Origin: Candidatus Dechloromonas phosphoritropha
GTDB taxonomy: Bacteria; Pseudomonadota; Gammaproteobacteria; Burkholderiales; Rhodocyclaceae
Direction: 5' to 3'
Length of the DNA: 64,000 bases
Assembly: GCA_016722705.1 (NCBI GenBank)
Contig: JADKGN010000005.1
Span: forward strand, 496,001-560,000
A program made the position numbers and the translations under genes. The notes beneath the pieces were generated by a model that saw nothing but the letters and a program-made list of their open reading frames with translations, had not been told where the DNA came from and did no database searches. The stretch's first letter is position 1. The number at the start of each line of letters is the position of its first letter. Positions 9,212 to 17,485 of this stretch are shown here, piece after piece.

Positions 9212-9250
9212 AATCCACCCTTTGGCAGACGAAATACAGAGGGAAGCTCA

Positions 9251-9276
9251 GTGGCTACCTGCCACCCGATTTACAG
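9251..9276. repeat. Orphan fragment of an IS256-type end
   Basis: These 26 bases are identical to 12064-12089, which lie just inside the right end of the IS256-type element. Here they are squeezed between the IS3 right end (9250) and the Tn5-like IS (from 9277). They are probably the remains of another IS256 copy cut up by the two later insertions. Confidence 0.7.
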
Positions 9277-10724
9277 CATCCCATTACACACAACTTCAAC
9301 ACCTCTGCGTAACATGCTGACTTTACAAGAAATGCTGGGTGGATGTGATGGGTTGGGCAGCGGAAGAATTCAAGGCGATCGACCTGGGCGACCGGCGTCT
9401 GGACAAGCGCACGGTGCTGCTGGCGGAGCGCATGGCAGCCAATCCGATGGCCAGTATCCCGCAAGCCTGCGGCGGCTGGGCGGAAACCCAGGCGGCGTAT
9501 CGTTTTTTTGCGCAGGACGACATCGAATGGGAAGCCATCCTGGCCTCGCACTGGGGAAGCGCCGAAACGCGCATGCGGGTGCATCCGGTGGTGCTGTGCA
9601 TCCAAGACACCACGGAACTCGACTTCAATGGTCAGCGCATTGCCGGTCTGGGGCCGCTCTCGTATGAAGCCCAACGCGGGATGTACGTGCATCCCACCTA
9701 CGCGGTCAGTCCGCAGCGTGAACCCTTGGGTGTTCTGGACGCCTGGATGTGGGCACGCGAACCCAAGGACGCGAGCGGCCAACGAGGTGGCCTGCTGGAA
9801 AGCACCCGCTGGACGGAGGGCTACACCCGCATCGCGGAGTTGGCGAGCAGCATGCCGGACACCCGGCTGGTGTATGTGGCGGATCGGGAGGCGGACATCG
9901 TGGCCCTGATGGTGCAAGCCCGCGAGCTGGGGCATCCCGCCGACTGGCTGATTCGTTCCCAGCACAATCGGGCGCTTCCCGAGGGCGGCAAGCTGTGGAC
10001 TGAGGTCCTGGCCAGCGAAGCGCTCGGCGGCATCCGCTTCACGATGCCTTCGCGGCAAGGACAGAAGGCGCGGGACGTTCGGCAACGAGTCTGGGCAAAG
10101 CGGGTGACGGTCTCCGACGGCAAGGGGAGCCGGATCGAGGTGAGTTGTCTGGTGGCGCGAGAAGAAAGTGCCCCGAGGGCGTGAAGCCGGTGGAATGGCG
10201 GCTGCTGACCAATCGGCCGATTAACTCTTTCGAAGCGGCGACCGAACTGATCGACTGGTACCGGGCGCGCTGGGAGATCGAACTGTTCTTCCATGTCCTC
10301 AAGAACGGCTGCCGCGTAGAGGCGTTGCAGTTGAGCACCGTGGCGCGGCTGGAACGGGCGCTGGCGCTGTTCATGGTGGTGGCTTGGCGGATTGCCCGAC
10401 TCATGCGCCTGGGCCGTACCTGCCCAGACCTGGATGCGGCCTTGCTGTTCGAGCAGGACGAATGGCAAGCGGCTTACATCCTGAATCGGAAGAAGGTGCC
10501 CAAGACGCCGCCCAGGCTCAATGAAGTGGTGCGCTTGGTGGCGATGCTTGGCGGATTTCTGGCCCGCAAGGGCGATGGCGAGCCAGGGGTGAAGACCCTT
10601 TGGCTTGGCCTTCAACGCGTCGTCGATTTCGCCGCCGGGATCAGATTCGCGAGAGAGGCTCATGCGTTATGACGCGAGTTCAACTTCAAAGTGTAATTTT
10701 GAATAATTTGTGTGTAATGGAATG
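9277..10724 (+). mobile_element. Tn5-like IS4-family element, copy 1
   Basis: 1448 bp with terminal repeats CATCCCATTACACACAA (left) and CATTCCATTACACACAA (complement of right). Flanks show GATTTACAG on the left and GATTTACAA on the right, a 9-bp target duplication with one mismatch, as expected for this group. It matches copy 2 at 56817-58265 except for three differences that I can find. One of these is a missing C at 10171-10174 that breaks the transposase. Confidence 0.88.
9339..10672 (+). pseudogene. Tn5-like transposase with a one-base frameshift
   Basis: The frame starting at GTG 9339 reads WAAEEFKAIDLGDRRLDKRT and then the IS50/Tn5-type catalytic blocks, including IQDTTELDF and YVADREADIVAL. 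It ends early near 10184 because CCCCC of copy 2 is CCCC here (10171-10174). The second half, with the YRARWEIELFFHVLKNGC signature carrying the catalytic Glu, is in another frame from about 10180 to 10672. Without frameshifting the product lacks the catalytic Glu, so this copy should not transpose by itself but could be moved by the intact copy. Confidence 0.88.
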
Positions 10725-10789
10725 GATTTACAAGTCAAGTCCAAAATCTGCTGTAAATACTCTTCGATCCGATGAATGACGAATGGTTT

Positions 10790-12006
10790 TCAGCTAGCGA
10801 GGGCAACAACGTTGTTGCCCTCGCTAGCTGCGGCGCGGGAAGCCGCCCACTCCTTGAATTCATCCATGTCGAGGTACTTCCGTTCCTGCCAAGCCTCGTT
10901 CTGTTCGGCCAGCAGAGCGCCGATCAGGCGCAAGGCTGACTCGTCGTTGGGGAAGATGCGGATCACGCGCTCCCGCCGGCGAATTTCCTCGTTGAGCCGC
11001 TCCTGCATGTTCGTTGTGCGTAGCCGCTTGCGATACTTCTCGGGCAAGACCATTACCGCCATGGCATCCTCGAATCCTGCTTCGAGGCAGGCCACCGCTT
11101 TGGGGGCGCTCTTGGCGAAGCGCTCGGTGAATTCCGCCAGGCGGCGCTTGGCCTCGACCAAATCGGGCGCCTGCAGCACGAGCTTGACGGCAGCTGCCAC
11201 CTCGGCGCGGTGGCGGGTGTTGCATTGGCCCAGAATGTTGCGCATCAGATGCACCTGACAGCGTTGCCAGCTGGCCCCTGAAAGTGCCGCGCTGCCGCTT
11301 CACGCAGGCCGCCGTGGTCGTCCGAGATGATGAACTGCGTGCCCTTGAGGCCGCGCCCTCTGAGCCAGCGGAAGGTCTCGTCCCAGGTGGCGAAGCTCTC
11401 GGTGTCGCCGATCCGCACGCCCAGAATCTCCCGGAAGCCATCGGAGCGGATGCCTGAGACGGTCAGCACGGCACGCGAAACCACACGATCTTCTTGCCGA
11501 CTCTTGATGAACAGGGCATCGACCAGCACGAAGGGATACTCGCCGTCCAGCCGCCGTTCGTTGAACGCGCTGACCCGCGGTTCCAGTCCGGCGCACAGTG
11601 CGCTCACCATCGATTTGGAGAAGCTGGCGCCGCACAGCTCTTCGGTGATCGCCGAGACCTTGCGCGTCGAGACACCGTGCACGACCATTTCCATGAGCGC
11701 CAGAACGAAGGCCTGCTCGCTCCGCTGGTAGCGCTTGAAGATGTCCGTCGAAAAGCTGCCGTCCCGCGTCTGCGGCACCAGCAGCGTCACCGGCCCAACC
11801 CGCGTGTAAAGGGTGCGTGGCCGGTAGCCGTTGCGATAGCCGGCCCGTTCGTCCGTGCGCTCGTGCCGCGTCGCCCCCAGCGTTTCCGTCACCTGCGCCT
11901 CCAGTACTTGATTGAGCACCGCTTCCACCAGTTTCGCCAGCCCGTCCTGCCCGTTTAAAAGCCCTGGCAGCAAGTCCGTTCCTACGCTAACCTCATACCC
12001 AGTCAT
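10790..12006 (-). pseudogene. IS256-family transposase with a one-base frameshift
   Basis: The first frame (12006 to 11245) reads ALVEAVLNQVLEAQVTETLGA-type N-terminal sequence, YRNGYRPRTL, and VLVDALFIKSRQ with the first catalytic Asp, then FIISDDHGGL with the second. It goes off frame at a run of four C (11275-11278, plus strand) where QGASWQRCQVHLMRN requires five. The remainder (11254 to 10790) continues HLMRNILGQCNTRHR and NMQERLNEEIRRRERVIRIFPN, holding the last acidic residue. Restoring one base would rejoin a protein of about 405 aa. Confidence 0.88.
10791..10830. repeat. Perfect 40-bp palindrome at the IS256 transposase 3' end
   Basis: Twenty bases (CAGCTAGCGAGGGCAACAAC) are followed directly by their exact reverse complement with no spacer. 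It covers the last 13 codons and the stop of the transposase (read as SEGNNVVALAS). It would form a very stable hairpin or cruciform and could act as a transcription barrier at the IS end. Confidence 0.9.
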
Positions 12007-12080
12007 CGCTTCTCTCCTTCGGTTATCGATCGTCTCGCAACGTCAGTTTACCGAATCGAAGCGGTGGCTACCTGCCACCC

Positions 12081-12134
12081 GATTTACAGCAGTTTAGGGA
12101 CTCAATCGATTTACAGCAGTTTAGGGACTCAATC
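12081..12134. repeat. Tandem duplication of a 27-bp IS256 end
   Basis: A 27-bp unit that begins GATTTACAGCAGTTTAGGG is present twice without spacing, at 12081-12107 and 12108-12134. It contains the IS256-type right terminal repeat, so the element has a doubled end. This could come from slippage or from insertion next to an older end. Confidence 0.9.
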
Positions 12135-12223
12135 TCGTGCGACGATGAAGGTATTCACTAATACTCGCCAAGCATCTCTTTAACTGACAAACTGTCATTG
12201 CACTTTCAGGATTCAAAGTACCG

Positions 12224-13228
12224 TTGCAACCTATTCCCGTTTGCTTGACTGCCGATATCGAGTTTGATATTCGTGGCGCCCTGACCTATCCCGATCGCTG
12301 TTCTCCAGCCGGTTTTGAATCTGTGCAACGCAAGGTTGGTGGCAGGAGCCAAGGGCTTGCCCCGCTCCTTAGACCTCTTTCCGAATTCGGGTTGCCCGCC
12401 ACCTTTTTTGTCGAGGCGATGCAGGTGGCGCATTTTGGTACTGAACCCATGGCGAGTGTCGTCAACGAACTGAAGCAGTATCCGCTCTTCGATCTCCAGT
12501 TGCATGCCCACCCTTGCTGGGAATATCTGCTCGCCCCTGACTGGCGACAGACCGTGGGGCAAGTTGTTAAAAACGATTCGCTTGCCGGTCGTGGCGTAGG
12601 TGGTGCCACACGTATTCTTTCCCTGGCTGCAGACTATTTCCGGCATCTGACAGGCCAGTCGCCGGTTGCCTTTCGGCCAGGAAACTTGCGTATCGACGGA
12701 GACCTCCTTCGGGCCCAGGCAGCCGTGGGGTTACCTCTGTCTTCGTCCGGCGGTAAGGCGTATTTCGTACCAGAAGACCCCAGTCTCTCGTTGTGGTCCG
12801 GTGTGGCGCGCCAGGACTCTGTCACCGAGATACCAGTTACCTCTTACCAGGTTGGAGTGCCGTGGAAGAACTTGGCGAAGTTGCTTACCGTTACCGGCAC
12901 TCCGCTGAGCACCATGATCCGTATACTTGAGCATGCTGCCAAACATAACCAAGGGCCAGTTGTGTTTTTGACCCATGCTAGTGAGATGGCGAAAGACGCG
13001 GCGAGCATCTTCGAGCCACCACGTTATGTACCCCTGCGCACTAACCAGGAACGTTGGCGTGAACTATGCTGCTACCTGCATGAAAACGCAGCACGCTTCA
13101 GGGTATTACCGTTCGGCCCTTCAGTCGCCTTCTGGCAGAGTCTAGCCCCCGTATCCCGAAACCCTTATCGTGGACGGGTGAGGGATTTGTCGGTAATTGC
13201 CCTGAGCCGACTGATAAAGAGAGTGTAA
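12224..13228 (+). CDS. Polysaccharide deacetylase-like (NodB/CE4) protein
   Basis: 334 aa. Members of this fold are metal-dependent and remove acetyl groups from sugars. The motif 1 position holds LTADIEFD (Asp11, Asp15), motif 2 is DLQLHAHPCW (His94 and His96 as metal ligands), a later FRPGNLRID supplies the conserved Arg, and VFLTHASEM near 250 resembles the last motif. There is no signal peptide, so it acts in the cytoplasm or on a soluble sugar. The only usual start is TTG at 12224, preceded by CAGGA; an in-frame stop lies upstream at 12185. The stop abuts the ATG of the ATP-grasp gene. Base composition looks less GC-rich than in neighbouring core genes. Confidence 0.75.
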   Translation: MQPIPVCLTADIEFDIRGALTYPDRCSPAGFESVQRKVGGRSQGLAPLLRPLSEFGLPATFFVEAMQVAHFGTEPMASVVNELKQYPLFDLQLHAHPCWEYLLAPDWRQTVGQVVKNDSLAGRGVGGATRILSLAADYFRHLTGQSPVAFRPGNLRIDGDLLRAQAAVGLPLSSSGGKAYFVPEDPSLSLWSGVARQDSVTEIPVTSYQVGVPWKNLAKLLTVTGTPLSTMIRILEHAAKHNQGPVVFLTHASEMAKDAASIFEPPRYVPLRTNQERWRELCCYLHENAARFRVLPFGPSVAFWQSLAPVSRNPYRGRVRDLSVIALSRLIKRV

Positions 13229-14392
13229 ATGAGCGATCGACCTTATGTCGGGATTGTCGGCCCACTCGGCCCGGCCCAACTGGCGTGCCTGCGGAGTTGG
13301 CGGCATGCCGGCCTGCGTACTGCCTTTTTCCAGACAGGCGTACGTCCGCTTCATGGCTTTCTGATTCACCTGGCAGATTTTTATCGTTTCTTGCCAGAAA
13401 GCGTTGCCATCAAAGAGAGCATTGCCAAAGTGGGGGAAGAATGCACGGTGCACGGAATCGCCGCCATCACGTCCCTTTCTGAGCGGGTTGCATTGAAACT
13501 GTGGTCGCATCGGCAGGAAGGAGGGTTCCCCATGACACACCTCATGCTCAATGAGCCGGGGCTTTACGGGGTATTGGAATCCAAGCTGAAACAGATTGGT
13601 ATTGCGGAACAAGCGGGTTTACCCATTCTGCCCACGATCACCTTGGCCGTTGTTGGGGATTCGGCCAAATTGCCAGCCGATCGCTTGATGGTATTGCGCC
13701 CCGACATTGCGCGTTTGGTGCGGCCGATGTTCAAGGCCGAAGTCATCGGCAATCGCTCTGAGGCAGAGACATTTCTGGCATCGCGCAGCCTGGATGAGGC
13801 GTGGATTATCGCTCAGCCTTTCGTCGCCGGTCCCAATCTCGTCGTCCATGCGGCGAGGGCTATCGACGGCAGTTGGGATCATCGTGAGGCCTATGTTACC
13901 GAGATCAAGTTTAACGGTCTCGCGGTGTCGCTGAAGCCCTGCTCGCTGCCTGCGGAACTCCTTGAGGCTTGCCGCAGATTCGAGAAAGCCACGGGGCTGT
14001 ATGGTGTTTTCCATTACGACTTCATCGTTGACGAGAATACTGGCAAAGCCTTTTTTCTGGAGGTCAATCCGCGCCTCGGTGGAACAACTGCCAAGGTGTA
14101 CGCGACAGGTTATGACGAGCCGACCCTGCTCGTTGCCGCCCATCTGCCGTTCCTGTTGGCATCTGAATTTCGGCAGCAGACAAAGCGGTACCGTGCTATC
14201 AGCCGGATCGCCGCACTTAAATGCGTGCTTGCTACCATACGCCGCCCCCTGTCCTCGATCGATTTCCCGGCCAATTCGCGTACTGCCTTCATTGGCCAGG
14301 CTTTGCGGGGAATGCTTACCTACCCTGATGAAGTCTTCTCTTTCTCCGACATCGTGGGTGATATTGCCTACCTGATACAGATGTGTGTCTGA
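13229..14392 (+). CDS. ATP-grasp ligase of unknown substrate
   Basis: 387 aa. An N-terminal Rossmann-like segment (VGIVGPLGPAQLACLRSWRHAG) is followed by an ATP-grasp domain. The most diagnostic block is YDFIVDENTGKAFFLEVNPRLGGTT, with the Mg-binding Glu and Asn. ATP-grasp enzymes join a carboxylate to an amine or other nucleophile through an acyl-phosphate. The start codon directly follows the stop of the deacetylase gene, so they form one operon. A deacetylase exposing an amine and a ligase that could acylate it would be a logical pair, which is inference. No similar pair known to me gives a name. Confidence 0.75.
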   Translation: MSDRPYVGIVGPLGPAQLACLRSWRHAGLRTAFFQTGVRPLHGFLIHLADFYRFLPESVAIKESIAKVGEECTVHGIAAITSLSERVALKLWSHRQEGGFPMTHLMLNEPGLYGVLESKLKQIGIAEQAGLPILPTITLAVVGDSAKLPADRLMVLRPDIARLVRPMFKAEVIGNRSEAETFLASRSLDEAWIIAQPFVAGPNLVVHAARAIDGSWDHREAYVTEIKFNGLAVSLKPCSLPAELLEACRRFEKATGLYGVFHYDFIVDENTGKAFFLEVNPRLGGTTAKVYATGYDEPTLLVAAHLPFLLASEFRQQTKRYRAISRIAALKCVLATIRRPLSSIDFPANSRTAFIGQALRGMLTYPDEVFSFSDIVGDIAYLIQMCV

Positions 14393-14688
14393 CGATCGTC
14401 GCTCAGCAACAGGGCCATTCGCCGTATTACAAGCAATTAGGAAATAGCCTAGTAGAGGCCTCTGTCGTGTCTAGTGTTCCATGCGCCGGAGATTGACTCA
14501 GGCTTGGGACTGCTCCGATACCGGAATTCTGGTGCTTGATTCTTTGAAGATGCCCGGCTTCCGCATTCATGTACGTTATCGAAACCAAGTTCCTGCCTCC
14601 TGCGACGTCAGCCGACCCGTTGCCGGATCGCGACTGTATTCCTGAGGACTTATAATGCCGGCCTCTTGAGCATCCCGCCGGAATCCCG
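14393..14688. other. Intergenic region before dusC
   Basis: 296 bp without a convincing gene on either strand. The only feature I see is a TATAAT hexamer at 14651-14656, well placed for a -10 box of dusC (start 14689), without a good -35 at normal spacing. Confidence 0.5.
14651..14656 (+). promoter_or_regulatory. Candidate -10 box for the dusC operon
   Basis: Perfect TATAAT 33 bp before the dusC ATG. TTGCCG occurs upstream, but with about 25 bases between, too far for a standard sigma-70 promoter. Confidence 0.4.
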
Positions 14689-15648
14689 ATGTCCCGCATT
14701 CTTCTCGCCCCGATGGAGGGTCTTGCCGATCCGCTGATGCGCGACGTGCTGACGGCGATCGGCGGCTACGACTGGGGTATCTGCGAATTCATCCGGGTAA
14801 CCGAGAGTGTCCTGCCGAATCGCACTTTCCTGCGCACCTGCCCGGAGCTGCTCAACGATAGCCGGACGGCGAGCGGGACGCCGATGCGCGTTCAACTGCT
14901 CGGTTCCGATCCGCATTTTATGGCAGCCAACGCGCGGCGTGCGCTCGGGTATCGGCCGGCCGGCATCGACATCAATTTCGGTTGTCCGGCGCCGACCGTG
15001 TTCCGCCATCGTGGCGGTTCGGCGCTGCTCGGCGAGCCGCAACTGCTCTACGACATTGTCAGCGCCGTGCGCGCGGTTGTTCCGGTCGACATCCCATTTA
15101 CGGCAAAAATGCGTCTCGGCATCGCGGACGATTTGCTGGCCGTCGATTGCGCCCGCGCCATCGAAGCCGGAGGTGCCGACGAATTGATTGTCCATGGCCG
15201 GACCAAGGTCGACGGCTATCGCCCGCCTGCACGCTGGGCGCAGATCGACCGCGTGCGCGCGGCGGTTAACATCCCCATCATCGCCAATGGCGAGGTGTGG
15301 ACGGTCGACGATTTCCGCAAGTGCCAGCTCGAGTCGGGCTGTGCCGACATCATGATCGGCCGTGGTGCCCTGGCTGACCCGCTGCTCGCCCGGCGCCTGC
15401 GCGGTGAAGCGGTCGGCGGCTGGGACGCGCTGATTCCGTCGGTTGCCACCTATTGGCATGGTGTGCGGGAACGGGTATTACCGGTCCATGCCGGCGGCCG
15501 CCTCAAGCAGTGGCTGATGCTGCTGCGTCGCCATTATCCGCAGGCCGAATTGCTCTATCAGCGCCTGCGTCCGGTCAAGTCAGCCGAGGAAATCGACCGC
15601 CTGCTGGTCGCTGCAGGCATTATCGAAAACTTACCGCTGGCCGCCTGA
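14689..15648 (+). CDS. dusC: tRNA-dihydrouridine(16) synthase
   Basis: 319 aa FMN enzyme that reduces uridine to dihydrouridine in tRNA. MSRILLAPMEGLADPLMRDVL, the active-site Cys in INFGCPAPTVFRHRGGSALL, TAKMRLG, IVHGRTKVDGY and IANGEVW are all in place. The N-terminal MEGLAD and the CEFIRVTE segment point to the DusC rather than DusA or DusB subgroup. It is the first gene of a three-gene overlapping operon with a TrmB-like gene and ykgJ. Confidence 0.93.
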   Translation: MSRILLAPMEGLADPLMRDVLTAIGGYDWGICEFIRVTESVLPNRTFLRTCPELLNDSRTASGTPMRVQLLGSDPHFMAANARRALGYRPAGIDINFGCPAPTVFRHRGGSALLGEPQLLYDIVSAVRAVVPVDIPFTAKMRLGIADDLLAVDCARAIEAGGADELIVHGRTKVDGYRPPARWAQIDRVRAAVNIPIIANGEVWTVDDFRKCQLESGCADIMIGRGALADPLLARRLRGEAVGGWDALIPSVATYWHGVRERVLPVHAGGRLKQWLMLLRRHYPQAELLYQRLRPVKSAEEIDRLLVAAGIIENLPLAA

Positions 15649-16313
15649 TGGACGGCAACTCGCGTTTCATTGCCAGCGCGCAGGACGGCCCGCACCGCGA
15701 TCTGGAAAAGCTGGTGCGCCGTCACATGACGCATCCATTTCGCAAGCCGATACTCGATTACAACCGTGCCGCCTTTTCTGCCGCACTGGCTGCCCGCGAT
15801 CGCTGGCGACCTAACGCACCGCTGATTGTCGACGCCGGCTGCGGCGTCGGCTGGAGCACGCAGCGCATCGCCGAGAGCTTTCCCGGACATTTCGTTTTTG
15901 GCGTCGATCAGTCGGTCGACCGCATCAGTCGTCGCAAGCCTCTGCCGCTCCCGGCCAATGCGCTGCTGGTTCGCGCCGATCTGGTCGATTTCTGGCGTCT
16001 GCTGGCCGCGAGCGACATCCGGCTGGCGCGCCATTACATCCTCTACCCGAACCCGTGGCCGAAGATCGGCCATCTGGCGCGGCGCTGGCATGGGCATGCC
16101 GTCTTTCCGACCTGGCTTCTACTGGGCGGCGAACTGGAGTGTCGCAGCAACTGGCGCATCTATATCGAGGAAATGGCGCAGGCGCTGGCCTTGCTAAGCG
16201 GACAACCGGTGGCTGCCGAGCCGTATCTGACCGATGATCCGCTGACACTGTTCGAGAAGAAATACCTCGCTTCCAGCCACTCGCTGTGGCGCTGCCGGGT
16301 CAATCTGCCATGA
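15648..16313 (+). CDS. TrmB-like tRNA (guanine-N7)-methyltransferase family protein
   Basis: 221 aa from the ATG at 15648, which overlaps the dusC stop (TGATG); an open frame continues upstream inside dusC. A SAM-binding block, IVDAGCGVGWSTQRIAESFP, precedes the TrmB-type ILYPNPWPKIGHLARRWHGHAVFP. Canonical TrmB has the same PNPWPKxxHxxRR pattern, so a tRNA m7G46 role is plausible. The N-terminus is short and unlike standard TrmB, so this may be a paralogue with another RNA target. Position between dusC and ykgJ supports tRNA modification or its regulation. Confidence 0.75.
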   Translation: MDGNSRFIASAQDGPHRDLEKLVRRHMTHPFRKPILDYNRAAFSAALAARDRWRPNAPLIVDAGCGVGWSTQRIAESFPGHFVFGVDQSVDRISRRKPLPLPANALLVRADLVDFWRLLAASDIRLARHYILYPNPWPKIGHLARRWHGHAVFPTWLLLGGELECRSNWRIYIEEMAQALALLSGQPVAAEPYLTDDPLTLFEKKYLASSHSLWRCRVNLP

Positions 16314-16624
16314 ACGTCTGTCAAAGTTGCGGCGCCTGCTGCGCCAGCTTGCGTGTCGATTTTCATCCGGCCGAGCTGGCCAGCGGTGCCTTTGCCTGGG
16401 GGCAGGGTGTGCCGCTGGAAATGACCGTGCCGGTGACACCGGCCATCGTTCGCCTGCGCGGCACCGATGCGGCCGCGCCACGCTGCGTTGCGCTGGAAGG
16501 AACGATTGGCCAGTGCGTGCGTTGCAGAATCTACGAAGAACGCCCGTCGCCGTGCCGCGAATTCGATACCGCCCACGACGCCTGTGCGCGGGCGCGGCAG
16601 CGCCACGGTCTCCCGAAGTTATAG
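16310..16624 (+). CDS. YkgJ-family cysteine cluster protein
   Basis: 104 aa. MNVCQSCGACCASLRVDF carries the family CxxCxxCC cluster, followed by CVALEG, CVRCRIYEERPSPCREFD. These cysteines probably bind zinc or an iron-sulfur cluster; function is unknown. The ATG at 16310 overlaps the previous stop (ATGA). It ends the dusC operon. Confidence 0.85.
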   Translation: MNVCQSCGACCASLRVDFHPAELASGAFAWGQGVPLEMTVPVTPAIVRLRGTDAAAPRCVALEGTIGQCVRCRIYEERPSPCREFDTAHDACARARQRHGLPKL

Positions 16625-16663
16625 ATACAACTCGCGAGCAAGAGGTGGTCAGTAAAAGGGATA

Positions 16664-16690
16664 ACCAGGCGGCGTGAATCTCTGCCTGGT
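16664..16690 (-). terminator. Possible terminator between convergent genes
   Basis: Stem ACCAGGC/GCCTGGT with a 13-base loop lies between the ykgJ end (16624) and the coiled-coil gene end (16727). On the minus strand it is followed by TTATCCCTTTT, a weak T tract. Plausible but not strong. Confidence 0.4.
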
Positions 16691-16726
16691 CGCTGGTATC
16701 AAGGCCAGTACGTAGTTTGCTGCAGG

Positions 16727-17014
16727 CTACTTGATCTGGGACTTGAAGTAGCTGAATGAATGGATAAATGCATCGCGGATTTTTTCCATTTCAGCGACCA
16801 TCTTGTCCCAAGAATCTTCGCCAGCGGCCTTGAGTTCTTCGAGTTTGGCGACAGCCAGTGTTGACTGATGATGCAACTTGGCCATTTCAGCCTTGTACTT
16901 GTCGCGCGCATCCTCTTTTGCCTCTTGGGCCTTAGCCTCCAGTTCATCTAATTTGGTATTCAACTCGTCAAGTTGAAGTTTCATTTTTGCGGTGTATTCG
17001 TCTCTTTTTGTCAT
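16727..17014 (-). CDS. Small coiled-coil protein
   Basis: 95 aa, highly charged, almost wholly heptad-like: KLQLDELNTKLDELEAKAQEAK and KYKAEMAKLHHQSTLAVAKLEELK. There is no signal peptide or membrane span. Similar short coiled-coil proteins are common in betaproteobacteria without an assigned function. A good ribosome site (GGGAGCAG) precedes the ATG. It stands alone between convergent ykgJ and divergent acnB. Confidence 0.75.
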   Translation of the reverse strand: MTKRDEYTAKMKLQLDELNTKLDELEAKAQEAKEDARDKYKAEMAKLHHQSTLAVAKLEELKAAGEDSWDKMVAEMEKIRDAFIHSFSYFKSQIK

Positions 17015-17485
17015 GATCTGCTCCCTTGCTATCTGAAATGGAAAGGCTTGGTTTTGAAGTGGCCTGACAATGGCGCCTGTTTGTTTCTCGCCTTCACCAG
17101 TGCTGCATAAGTATAGTCGGGAAACGAACTACTATCTGTTCGGTCGCGCACATAACGGGGCGGAAATTAACCTACCGCGGCATATTGCGCAGTTCGACAA
17201 CAATCTTCGCTTATCCCCGTAATGGTCGCACAAGGCTGTGGATAAGCACGGGACAAGTGGCAGGAATCGCCGCCGAATGGGGCCGTCGCGGTCGACGCCG
17301 AAAAAACAGGCAATTTTCCCGATTCCGTCATTCGGCAAGGCGCCACATCTGCCAATAAATCCGCGTTAAAAATGTACAAGACCGGCGAGCTGGCCTTGGG
17401 GAAGCAAAAAGCAGAACCATGCAGTCGCCGCCGTTGACGTAAAATAAACATTTCCCAGAGCAAGCCTTTACGAAAGGAAGTCGCC
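17015..17485. other. Long intergenic region upstream of acnB
   Basis: 471 bp with no credible gene in any frame. It should contain the divergent promoters of acnB and the coiled-coil gene. A GCGGTCGACGCC copy (17288-17299) of a motif also seen at 20108, 25971 and 40333 lies here. GAAAGGAAG at 17473-17481 is the acnB ribosome site. Confidence 0.5.

Larger units (their letters stand above)
7967..9250 (+). mobile_element. IS3-family insertion sequence, apparently complete
   Basis: About 1284 bp with imperfect terminal inverted repeats: left end TGAGCTTCCCCCGGAAATTA and right end (complement) TGAGCTTCCCTCTGTATTTC, both followed by GTCTGCCAA. It holds two overlapping transposase frames in IS3 layout. 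I see no clear 3-4 bp target duplication, so one flank may have been rearranged; the right end abuts a fragment of an IS256-type end. A degraded relative lies at 45970-46187. Confidence 0.85.
10737..12130 (-). mobile_element. IS256-type (Mutator-like) insertion sequence, defective
   Basis: Imperfect 22-bp terminal repeats are seen: left 10737-10758 (ending CTGCTGTAAAT) and right 12082-12103 in reverse, 18 of 22 matching. The right end is present twice in tandem, so the border is either 12103 or 12130. The element holds a frameshifted transposase and a perfect 40-bp palindrome at the 3' end of that gene. No target duplication is recognisable. Confidence 0.8.

Noticed and set aside
9251..9667. 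Separate small gene before the Tn5-like transposase
   Set aside because: The frame crosses an IS boundary and reads shadow sequence of the transposase; the same shadow occurs at copy 2.
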